Source: Desulfocapsaceae bacterium (GTDB lineage Bacteria; Desulfobacterota; Desulfobulbia; Desulfobulbales; Desulfocapsaceae). Taken from it: a DNA stretch of 64,000 nt. This document shows positions 9,401-16,517 of the stretch, piece after piece. The position numbers were made by a program, and so were the translations under genes. The notes beneath the pieces are model-generated. The model saw only the letters and a program-made list of their open reading frames with translations. It ran no database searches and was not told the origin of the DNA. Location of the stretch: assembly GCA_031292275.1 (NCBI GenBank), contig JARLHL010000012.1, positions 1 to 64,000 of the forward strand, read 5' to 3'. Within the stretch, counting starts at the first letter, position 1; each line of letters begins with the position of its first letter.

Positions 9401-9853
9401 ATGATCAATGAAGAGAGGTTCGAACCCGTTTTCGACAATGCTCCCCAAAAGGACTGGTTCCTTCAATTCCTGGTCAATATGGCCAACAAGAGTCATTTTG
9501 AATTAAAGATAACCTTGAATGTGGGAGGTTTCCTGATATCGGGGACCCTTGCCGGCGTAAAACAATATTTTGCTGACTTCGGTTCAGACTTCGCGTCCTC
9601 ATTCTACGCGGAAAAAAGTTCAAAGGAGATACGGGAAACCTTCAAGAGAATCGGTGATGAATGCGCCTGCGTCTCCAACTCGGAGCCGAGCGACTCGCCA
9701 TCGTATATTCACCTCAAGGACGCCAGATTTTTCGATGCCCAGGGCAACGCAATAGGCGGCAATCAGGGAGTCTGGTGGCGAGGGCGGATTTCCGAGGTTC
9801 AGGGCTTTATACCAGGAACAATTACCAAGGGCTCCCCTCTCTCAGCGCCATAA
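9401..9853 (+). CDS. GvpU-like protein (gas vesicle accessory family)
   Basis: Protein of 150 residues whose layout matches the GvpU family known from the Bacillus megaterium gas vesicle cluster: FLVNMANKSHFELKITLNVG, GFLISGTLAGVKQYF, YIHLKDARFF and WWRGRISEVQGFIPGTI all sit where GvpU has equivalent blocks. GvpU is reported to promote vesicle clustering. No gvpA or other gvp structural gene is in this window, so a role in gas vesicles is doubtful. The ATG has AGGAG. The match is from memory of the family and should be tested by profile search. Confidence 0.68.
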   Translation: MINEERFEPVFDNAPQKDWFLQFLVNMANKSHFELKITLNVGGFLISGTLAGVKQYFADFGSDFASSFYAEKSSKEIRETFKRIGDECACVSNSEPSDSPSYIHLKDARFFDAQGNAIGGNQGVWWRGRISEVQGFIPGTITKGSPLSAP

Positions 9854-10156
9854 GTCGGCAGGCAGGGACAATCTGATCCCTTGACCAAACGGGATTTCGC
9901 CCTGACCCGGTAAGACCTTTCACCCGGGACACCCCATATCGGCTGGAAAAAAGGCCATGCAGTTCCTCCTGCAGCCTCACATCATGCAGCAGGAGGAGCT
10001 CTCGTCAATCCAATAAAAAATCAGAGCGATTGCTCCTCACGGCATTTTTTCAGTTACTCGATTGATGGAAATGCTTATCCTTGAAATGGAAAGGCATGTT
10101 CCGTTCAATCGCCCCGGGAACCCCGGATCATCATCCCCTCTATCACCGATCGGATT
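9854..10156. other. Intergenic gap with a short inverted repeat
   Basis: About 300 bases. An inverted repeat (CCTCCTGC and GCAGGAGG, near 9964-9999) lies in the middle with no U-run after it. No coding frame is supported. No promoter stands out. Confidence 0.35.
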
Positions 10157-10942
10157 GTGGATTATTCAACAGAACCTCAAGAAATTTTCTTATCACTGAG
10201 CCCGCAGAGATATTGCGAATTTTACGATATTGAAATGGCTGATTTCACCTTTGATCTCCCATTTTATCTCTCTACCCTTGCGCCTGAATCGGAGATCCTG
10301 GAGCTTGGCTGCGGCAGCGGCCGGCTTACCAGGGCCCTTGCTACACGAGGGCACAGGATCACCGGGATTGATAATTCAGCAGAGATGCTCGACAGGGCTG
10401 CATCTCAGGATACAAGGAACATCTCCTATATCTGCATGGATATGAACGAGATCCTGTTACCCGGGCGGTTTAATGCAGTCATCGTCCCCTACAACACCTT
10501 CACTCTCCTGGAAAGTCCGGCGACGGTCGCTCGCTGCCTGAAGCGCATCCGGGGGCACCTGAAGGAAGGGGGCCGTCTCCTGCTTCAGATATTTACAGCG
10601 AACCCGGCCTCTTTTCCGTCTACAGGCGCTAGGACCTTTCAATTTCAGATATTTACGACTGCAGATGGAGGAAAAATCATCAAAGAGACACTCAAACACT
10701 ACAGGGAGGAGGAACAGGTGATTATGCTCAATGAGCGGTATCGCGTGCGTCCCGCCGGCAGCCTGAGAAAAAACGAAGACTTAGCCCACAGCATGCGTCT
10801 GCTGGCCCTCCCCTATAGCCAGTGGGCGGAACTGCTGATCGAAGCGGGATTCACCATCGTCAGCGAGTACGGCGACTATGATCTTTCCTCCTTTGTCCAG
10901 AGCAGGGATAGCCGCCTCCTTCTGGCTGCCCGGACAGCCTGA
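10157..10942 (+). CDS. Class I SAM-dependent methyltransferase
   Basis: Protein of 261 residues with a Rossmann-type methyltransferase domain at about 45-150: motif I is ILELGCGSGRLTRALA, the acidic end of strand 2 is ITGIDNSAEML, and CMDMNEILLPGRFNAVIVPY fits motifs II-III. The C-terminal part (residues 150-255) has the beta-rich insert usual for small-molecule methyltransferases. The start is GTG with no good ribosome binding site, so the exact start is uncertain. Substrate unknown. It stands alone upstream of the hcp promoter region. Confidence 0.82.
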   Translation: MDYSTEPQEIFLSLSPQRYCEFYDIEMADFTFDLPFYLSTLAPESEILELGCGSGRLTRALATRGHRITGIDNSAEMLDRAASQDTRNISYICMDMNEILLPGRFNAVIVPYNTFTLLESPATVARCLKRIRGHLKEGGRLLLQIFTANPASFPSTGARTFQFQIFTTADGGKIIKETLKHYREEEQVIMLNERYRVRPAGSLRKNEDLAHSMRLLALPYSQWAELLIEAGFTIVSEYGDYDLSSFVQSRDSRLLLAARTA

Positions 10943-10980
10943 TCTGTCTTTCGTTTATTTTTTTAAAAAAAATACAATTC

Positions 10981-10994
10981 TTGACCTGAATCAA
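10981..10994 (+). promoter_or_regulatory. HcpR/FNR-like operator upstream of hcp
   Basis: TTGACCTGAATCAA, an imperfect palindrome of the CRP/FNR superfamily type. A -10-like TATAGT lies at 11017-11022, which puts the predicted start at 11029 and the centre of the palindrome at about -41.5, the classical position for activation by this family. HcpR is known to control hcp in sulfate reducers through sites of this kind. Confidence 0.62.
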
Positions 10995-11146
10995 GGATTG
11001 TCACTTCCCCTTTTCGTATAGTGAAATCATCGAAGCACGGACACCAAGACCATGACCGGCTCCGAAAAGACCATACAATTGAGATCCAGGCGATCACATA
11101 ACGGTATCCGGAACGGATATCCAACACTTTTTCAGGAGGACACATC

Positions 11147-12781
11147 ATGTTTTGCAATCAATGCGAGCAGACTGCACAGGGAACCGGTTGTACAAAAATA
11201 GGCGTATGCGGAAAGCAGGGAGAGGTTGCCAGCCTGCAGGACCTTCTCACCTTCGCCATCCAAGGACTATCGGTGGTCGCCCATGAGGGACGCAAGGTAG
11301 GCGTCGTTGATAATGCCATTGACCGCTTCACCGCCGAGGCAATTTTCGCCTGCCTCACCAATGTGGATTTCGACCCTGCCCGTTTCCAGGTCTGGATCAA
11401 CAAGGCCTACGAACTCCGTCAGTCGCTGAAGGAAAAGGTCAAGGCAGCAGGCGGCCCAGCCCGGTTCGAGGCTGATGCCGCTTCCTACACCCCGGCCCTG
11501 ACCCTTGCCAGCCTGGAGGCCCAAGGCGCCCAGTTGGATCTCATTAATACGCTTGACGCCAATGAGGACCTGCGGTCATTAAAGCAGATCAGCCTCTACG
11601 GGCTCCGGGGGCTTGCCGCCTATACCGACCATGCCGCGATTCTCGGCCAGCAGGACGATACCATCTACGCCTTCATCCATGAGGCCATGTCCCAACTTAC
11701 CCGCAAGGATCTGGGGCTTAATGATCTGGTAGGGCTCGCCCTGAAGGTCGGATCGGTGAACCTGAAAGCCATGGAGCTTCTCGACGCCGGCAACACCGGC
11801 ACCTACGGGCATCCCGTTCCGACCGAAGTCCCCCTTGGCCAGAAGAAGGGCAAGGCCATTCTGGTCTCCGGTCATGATCTCAGGGACCTGGAACTGCTGC
11901 TGCAGCAGACCCAGGGCAAGGGGATCAGCATCTATACCCACGGCGAGATGCTGCCCTGCCACGGCTATCCTGCCTTGAAGAAATACGAGCATTTCTATGG
12001 GCATTACGGCACCGCCTGGCAGAATCAGCACAAGGAGATGGATGTGTTCCCCGGCGCCATCCTCTTTACGACCAACTGTATCCAGAAGCCCAAGGAGACC
12101 TATAAGGCCAATGTCTTCACCACCGGCCTGGTGGGATGGCCCGGCGTCACCCATATCGGCGACAGCAAGGATTTCACCCCGGTCATCGAACGGGCCTTGG
12201 CCCTGGAAGGCTTCACTGCCGATGCGCCGAAGGGTTCCGTTTTGACCGGTTTTGCCAGAAACGCCGTGCTGGGCGTTGCCGATAAGGTCATTGAGGCCGT
12301 GAAAGCCAAGGCAATCCGGCACTTTTTCCTGGTGGGCGGCTGCGACGGCGCCAAACCGGGACGTAATTACTACACCGAGTTCGTAGAGAAAGTGCCCTCT
12401 GATTGTGTTGTCCTCACCCTTGCCTGCGGCAAGTTCAGGTTCTTTGACAAGAAGCTGGGCGACATCGGCGGAATTCCGCGTCTTCTCGACGTCGGCCAAT
12501 GCAACGATGCCTACTCGGCAATCCAGATTGCCGTGGCGCTGGCCGGAGCCTTCAACTGCGGCGTCAACGATCTGCCGCTGTCCCTGGTACTCTCCTGGTA
12601 TGAGCAGAAGGCGGTGGTTATCCTGCTGACCCTCTTGAGCCTCGGTATCAAGGACATCCGGCTCGGACCGTCCCTGCCGGCCTTCATCACCCCCAATGTG
12701 CTGAATGTGCTGGTGGAAAATTTCGCCATCAAACCCATTGCCGCCACCCCCGATGAGGACCTGAAGGCCATTCTCGGCTAA
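11147..12781 (+). CDS. hcp: Hydroxylamine reductase (hybrid cluster protein), class I
   Basis: Protein of 544 residues. Hcp carries a [4Fe-4S] cluster and a hybrid 4Fe-2O-2S cluster; it reduces hydroxylamine to ammonia and acts as a nitric oxide reductase in nitrosative stress. The N-terminal Cys set is C3-x2-C6-x8-C15-x5-C21 (CNQC...GCTKIGVC), the class I spacing of strict anaerobes. Hybrid-cluster ligands are visible in GEMLPCHGYP, FTTNCIQKP, LVGGCDGAKPGR and LACGKFRFF, with the late VGQCNDAYS and PDEDLKAIL. The ribosome binding site is CAGGAGG. The gene has its own FNR/HcpR-like site, and a similar site precedes the next gene. Coding bias is markedly GC-rich at third positions. Confidence 0.97.
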   Translation: MFCNQCEQTAQGTGCTKIGVCGKQGEVASLQDLLTFAIQGLSVVAHEGRKVGVVDNAIDRFTAEAIFACLTNVDFDPARFQVWINKAYELRQSLKEKVKAAGGPARFEADAASYTPALTLASLEAQGAQLDLINTLDANEDLRSLKQISLYGLRGLAAYTDHAAILGQQDDTIYAFIHEAMSQLTRKDLGLNDLVGLALKVGSVNLKAMELLDAGNTGTYGHPVPTEVPLGQKKGKAILVSGHDLRDLELLLQQTQGKGISIYTHGEMLPCHGYPALKKYEHFYGHYGTAWQNQHKEMDVFPGAILFTTNCIQKPKETYKANVFTTGLVGWPGVTHIGDSKDFTPVIERALALEGFTADAPKGSVLTGFARNAVLGVADKVIEAVKAKAIRHFFLVGGCDGAKPGRNYYTEFVEKVPSDCVVLTLACGKFRFFDKKLGDIGGIPRLLDVGQCNDAYSAIQIAVALAGAFNCGVNDLPLSLVLSWYEQKAVVILLTLLSLGIKDIRLGPSLPAFITPNVLNVLVENFAIKPIAATPDEDLKAILG

Positions 12782-12880
12782 ACCAGCACGGTAGGACCGG
12801 ACTGGCCGGCCACAGCCATACATGAAAGCTTGTCACTTCGGCATCGAAAGGCCGCAGCCAAACAAGCTTTCATATAAAGG
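12781..12880 (+). repeat. Dispersed repeat, full copy B
   Basis: Contains the GC-rich block CCAGCACGGTAGGACCGG (then ACTGGCCGGCCA) followed by a hairpin: ATGAAAGCTTGT (12822-12833) pairs with ACAAGCTTTCAT (12862-12873) and is followed by ATAAA. It shares layout and much sequence with the copy at 46919-47020. It starts at the stop codon of hcp. Confidence 0.7.
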
Positions 12881-12901
12881 GAACAGTCTCTTTCCTTTTC
12901 C

Positions 12902-12937
12902 AGGCGGAACACGTCCATGTGTTCCGCCTTTTTTTTA
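12902..12937 (+). terminator. Rho-independent terminator after hcp
   Basis: Perfect 11-bp stem AGGCGGAACAC / GTGTTCCGCCT with a six-base loop (GTCCAT) and a run of T directly after it. It ends the hcp transcript and separates it from the downstream ferredoxin-type gene, which has its own operator. Confidence 0.88.
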
Positions 12938-12971
12938 CGGCTTTCAGAATCTTTCGTGGTTTTTTACCGGT

Positions 12972-12987
12972 TTTGACCCAGGTCAAA
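12972..12987 (+). promoter_or_regulatory. Perfect HcpR-type palindrome upstream of the ferredoxin-type gene
   Basis: TTTGACCCAGGTCAAA is a perfect inverted repeat (TTTGACC-CA-GGTCAAA). A -10-like TATGAT lies at 13003-13008, so the site sits roughly 35-40 bases before the expected transcription start. Its half-site TTGACC is shared with the operator before hcp. In the reconstructed HcpR regulon of sulfate reducers hcp is accompanied by frdX, a ferredoxin-like gene. Confidence 0.72.
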
Positions 12988-13096
12988 GATATTCCAAGCC
13001 ATTATGATAGACTGATCCTAGAATGAATGAGTGACAGATGGAAAGCGCCGGGTTGACGGCAGCGTACAATCCATCATTTTTACCTGCGAGGACACC

Positions 13097-13852
13097 ATGA
13101 AGAGCATACGCAAAATAATCAAGATAGATGAAGAACTCTGCAACGGCTGCGGTCAATGCATCCCCGATTGTGCGGAGGGTTCCCTGGCCATTATCGATGG
13201 CAAGGCAAGACTGGTTGCCGACAAACTCTGCGACGGCCTGGGCGCCTGCCTGAAGACCTGTCCCATGGGGGCCTTGACCATCGTCGAACGGGAGGCCGAT
13301 GAATTCGACGAAGAGGCGGTGGAAGAGTATCTTGCCTCCAAGAGCGGGCAGCAGAAGCCCTCAGCCCCGGCGGGGCTCGCCTGCGGCTGCCCGTCTTCGC
13401 ATCTGCAGACCTTTGCCCCCCAGTCCCCCTGCCAGGCTGCCAATACGCCGGCGAGGCAATCCCCGGGGACGCAATCGGCACTCAGTCACTGGCCTATCCA
13501 GATCCGTCTGGTCCCGCCCCATGCGCCCTTCCTGCAAAATGCCGACCTGCTGGTAGTGGCCGACTGCACGGCTGTGGCGGTGAGCGGGTTTCAGCAGAAA
13601 TACCTGGAGGGCAAGAAGGTCATGATGGGCTGTCCCAAGTTTGATGACGCAGAGGGCTATATCCAGCGGTTCGCCGAGATCATCGCCACCTGCAATCTCA
13701 AGAGCCTGACCATCCTGATCATGGAGGTACCCTGCTGCTCGGCAATGACAGTGATCATCAGAAAGGCCATGGAAAAGGCGGGCAAGACGGTGCCGGTAGA
13801 GCAGATCACCATCTCGACCCGAGGTGAAGAGCTCTCACGCATCACATGGTAG
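13097..13852 (+). CDS. 2[4Fe-4S] ferredoxin-type protein (FrdX-like)
   Basis: Protein of 251 residues. The N-terminus has two [4Fe-4S] motifs: CNGCGQCIPDC and CDGLGACLKTC. The remaining part has a region with ACGCPSSH and SPCQAA, then a domain of about 110 residues with VVADCTAVAV, MMGCPKFDD and MEVPCCSAM, as in the ATP-binding/ferredoxin-like proteins that accompany hcp. It probably supplies electrons to Hcp or to nitrosative-stress reductases. The ATG at 13097 follows GCGAGGAC. It lies 316 bases after hcp, behind a terminator and a strong HcpR-type site, so it is a second unit of the same regulon. Confidence 0.86.
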   Translation: MKSIRKIIKIDEELCNGCGQCIPDCAEGSLAIIDGKARLVADKLCDGLGACLKTCPMGALTIVEREADEFDEEAVEEYLASKSGQQKPSAPAGLACGCPSSHLQTFAPQSPCQAANTPARQSPGTQSALSHWPIQIRLVPPHAPFLQNADLLVVADCTAVAVSGFQQKYLEGKKVMMGCPKFDDAEGYIQRFAEIIATCNLKSLTILIMEVPCCSAMTVIIRKAMEKAGKTVPVEQITISTRGEELSRITW

Positions 13853-13861
13853 ACAGCAGGA

Positions 13862-14566
13862 CTAGGGTGTTTTTTTGGGTTGAGACAGCCGGATTCGGCC
13901 GGCTGTCTCAACACTGTGAATCCCCACCGTCTGCAAGAGCTGAAAGAGGGGCCTGCCGAAGACAAACAACTCCAGGGCCAGTGTCAGGGAATGCTCCCTC
14001 ACCACCCGGTCACGGAATGCCATATCGGCATCCACCAGGGTCTGCAGGGGCTCCAGATCCTTCAGGGAGCCCGAGGTTACCGCATCGCGGAGTCTCTCCA
14101 TATCCGGACAGGGACAGAGCCCCTCATGTTCTGCCACCAGCGGTCGCAGGGGATGGTCCAGGGGCAGGATATCCAGTCTGCTCACCATATCCTTACCCAC
14201 AAGGGCCAGGATTTCATCGGGCTCCCAGCACCTGAGCACCCGGCAGGCCAACGGGCGCGAAGCATAAAAGCTGCAGCCCGCCTCGGGGCTGTAATAGAAG
14301 CAGCGCCATTCCCGGCCGGTTCCGCAGATCTTCACCAGTTCGTACCGGGCGGCGTGCGTGGTGCCCGTGAGCGGGTCGTCGACAAGCTCTCCCTTACGGA
14401 TGCATATCAGGCGATTAAGAGGGATCCGGCCGCTTCCGATCAGCGCCAGATCCTCGGTATGCAGGGCCGGACCGCCCTTCATACAGCAGGTCCCGCACCG
14501 TCTGCAGTCTGTCTGCACGCCGGTCATCGGGCCTGTCTGCCAGGTTCCGGATTTCTCGGAAGCCAT
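13862..14566 (-). CDS. YkgJ family cysteine cluster protein
   Basis: Protein of 234 residues of the YkgJ (zinc/iron-chelating) family. The N-terminal cluster is CRRCGTCCMKGGPAL (family C-x2-C-G-x-C-C), with further Cys in KICGTGREWRCFYY, GCSFYASRPLACRVLRCWEP and GLCPCPD. These would bind an Fe-S or Zn centre; the biochemical role is unproven. Its ATG overlaps the stop of the acetyl-CoA hydrolase-like gene in a TGATG arrangement, so translation is probably coupled. The 3' end contains a 13-bp inverted repeat (13880-13911). Confidence 0.9.
   Translation of the reverse strand: MASEKSGTWQTGPMTGVQTDCRRCGTCCMKGGPALHTEDLALIGSGRIPLNRLICIRKGELVDDPLTGTTHAARYELVKICGTGREWRCFYYSPEAGCSFYASRPLACRVLRCWEPDEILALVGKDMVSRLDILPLDHPLRPLVAEHEGLCPCPDMERLRDAVTSGSLKDLEPLQTLVDADMAFRDRVVREHSLTLALELFVFGRPLFQLLQTVGIHSVETAGRIRLSQPKKTP
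13880..13911. repeat. Inverted repeat at the 3' end of the ykgJ-like gene
   Basis: TTGAGACAGCCGG and CCGGCTGTCTCAA pair with a six-base loop. The hairpin lies inside the last codons of the gene, 40 bases from the convergent ferredoxin-type gene. The T-run lies on the wrong side for a minus-strand terminator, so its action is unclear. Confidence 0.55.
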
Positions 14567-16443
14567 CAGAAATCAATCACGAAGCTATAGACGCCTTCCT
14601 CAACCATGCTCTGCACCTTGCACCCGGAATGATTGAAGACAGCCTGCATCCTCTTGTTATTTCGCAGGACCTCAGCGGTAAAGCCTGAAATGCCGCTGGC
14701 CTTGGCGATCTTCACCAGATGCCTGAACATGAAGGTCCCGATCCCTTTGCCCTGCCATTCATCACGGATGACGAAGGCCACCTCGGCCCGGTTTGTCCGT
14801 TCATCCAGATAATACCTGCCGACGATGATGATCTCGTCGCCGTAGGCCTCGGGCAAGGTCCCGACGATGGCGACATCCTTGCGGTGATCGACATAGACGA
14901 AATTCTGGATCTGCTTCTGGCCGAACCGCTGGCTATGACTCATAAAACGATAATAGATGGTCTCCTGGGACAGGTCATAGAGCAGATCACGCATCATCGG
15001 TTCATCAGTGGGATGCACCGGGCGGAAATGGATCACGGTGCCGTCGTTCAGCAGGCAGGTGGTCTTCATATGATCCAGGGAAGGAATGACGAATTTTCCT
15101 TCCACATCGGCAAACTCCTGCCGGATAAATTTAGCCTCTATGGCCTCCTTGAGCAGACTGGGACGATGATCGGGATGGGCGATGGAGATTAAGGCCAGGG
15201 TCCTGTCCTGGACTGACTTCCCGTGCAGATAGGCGACCCCGTTTTCGGTGACCACATAATGGACCGTGCCCCTGCTGATCACGACCCCCGATCCCGCCGC
15301 CAGATTGGAGACGATACGGGACCGGCCGTCTGCGGTGGTTGATGGCATGATGATGATGGGCCTGCCATCGCTGGAATAGGCGGCCCCCCGGTTGAAATCC
15401 ACCTGACCGCCGATACCCGAATAAAAATCGCCGCTTTCAGAATCGGAGCAGACCTGGCCGGTGAGATCAATCTCGAGGGCCATATTGATGGAAACCATCT
15501 TGTTCTGCCGTCCGATCACCTTGGCGTCATTGACATAGCGTGTCGGCCTGAAGGAAAATCGCTGATTGTCGTTGATGTAGCGGTACAGCTTATGCGAACC
15601 CATGGCGAAGGAGACCACCACCTTGCCCCGGTCAATGGATTTGCGCATCCCTGTCACAGCTCCGGATTCGATCAGGGTCATAATCTCATCGGACATGAGT
15701 TCGGTATGAATGCCCAGGTCTCTTTTTTTGGTCAAAAACGGGGCAACAACCTGGGGAATGCGACCGATGCCGGGAACACGGCCAAGGCCGAATTCAACCG
15801 TCGCGCCATCAGGCACCAGGGCGGCAACAAGTTTGCCGATCTTTTCTCCCACTTCGGTCCCCGGCTCTTCATCACGCTCAAGGAGCGGCACATCGGCATC
15901 CACCAGGATGTCGAGATCATAGACATCAATGAGGCTGTCCCCGCGCGTCCAGGGCATTTGCGGATTCACCTGCGCAATCACCAGGGAGGCATTTTCAGCT
16001 GCGCTCTTGACGATATCAACGGAGATCCCCAGGCTCATCTTTCCCCTGGTATCGGGCGGGGTCACCTGAATCAGGGCCACATCAAGCGGCAACTGCCCCG
16101 AATCAAACAAGGTCGGAATATCCGACATCAGGATTGGCGTATAATCGCCCCGGCCCTCCCGAAAAATATTGCGGACATTATGACCAATGAAAAAGGCATT
16201 CACCTTGAAACAATCTGCATACTTCTGCTCTGTATAGGGGGCATTGCCCTTCGTCACGAGCTGAACGATCTCCACATCCGCCAGCGTGCCGGCTATGCTG
16301 GTCATCGCCTCCACCAGGAAGGTCGGTTCACCGCACCCGGTCCCCAGGAAAACCCTGCTGCCCGATTTAATATTTCCCAACGCCTTCTTCGGCGTCTGGA
16401 TCATATCTTTATATTTTTCCTTCCAATTCTCATCATATTCCAC
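14566..16443 (-). CDS. Acetyl-CoA hydrolase/transferase fused to a GNAT domain
   Basis: Protein of 625 residues. Residues 1 to about 440 are an acetyl-CoA hydrolase/CoA-transferase: GSRVFLGTGCGEP, FGLGRVPGIGRIPQ and GIGGQVDFNRGA (family GG-x-x-D-F) are visible. Residues from about 470 on form a GNAT acetyltransferase domain with FRPVHPTDEPMMRDLLY, AEVAFVIRDEWQGKGIGTFM and EVLRNNKRMQAVF, where QGKGIG is the acetyl-CoA binding loop. This fusion is known in delta-proteobacteria. It could transfer CoA between acetate and acyl groups, with the GNAT part perhaps acetylating the ADP-forming synthetase encoded just upstream. It lies 74 bases after that gene on the same strand. Confidence 0.92.
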   Translation of the reverse strand: MEYDENWKEKYKDMIQTPKKALGNIKSGSRVFLGTGCGEPTFLVEAMTSIAGTLADVEIVQLVTKGNAPYTEQKYADCFKVNAFFIGHNVRNIFREGRGDYTPILMSDIPTLFDSGQLPLDVALIQVTPPDTRGKMSLGISVDIVKSAAENASLVIAQVNPQMPWTRGDSLIDVYDLDILVDADVPLLERDEEPGTEVGEKIGKLVAALVPDGATVEFGLGRVPGIGRIPQVVAPFLTKKRDLGIHTELMSDEIMTLIESGAVTGMRKSIDRGKVVVSFAMGSHKLYRYINDNQRFSFRPTRYVNDAKVIGRQNKMVSINMALEIDLTGQVCSDSESGDFYSGIGGQVDFNRGAAYSSDGRPIIIMPSTTADGRSRIVSNLAAGSGVVISRGTVHYVVTENGVAYLHGKSVQDRTLALISIAHPDHRPSLLKEAIEAKFIRQEFADVEGKFVIPSLDHMKTTCLLNDGTVIHFRPVHPTDEPMMRDLLYDLSQETIYYRFMSHSQRFGQKQIQNFVYVDHRKDVAIVGTLPEAYGDEIIIVGRYYLDERTNRAEVAFVIRDEWQGKGIGTFMFRHLVKIAKASGISGFTAEVLRNNKRMQAVFNHSGCKVQSMVEEGVYSFVIDF

Positions 16444-16517
16444 GCTACCACCCTACCCTGTCAATATCTTCCCCGGCCTGATGCAGGCTGGGATAGTTAA
16501 AGTTCGCGCAATTCCTC

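Noticed and set aside
11579-12823. 414-codon open frame on the minus strand across hcp
   Set aside because: It is the mirror of a GC-rich, strongly biased real gene (hcp) with all family motifs; long antisense frames are expected there. No ribosome binding site.
15592-16500. 302-codon open frame on the plus strand across the CoA-transferase/GNAT gene
   Set aside because: Shadow of the real gene; no ribosome binding site and no recognisable protein features.
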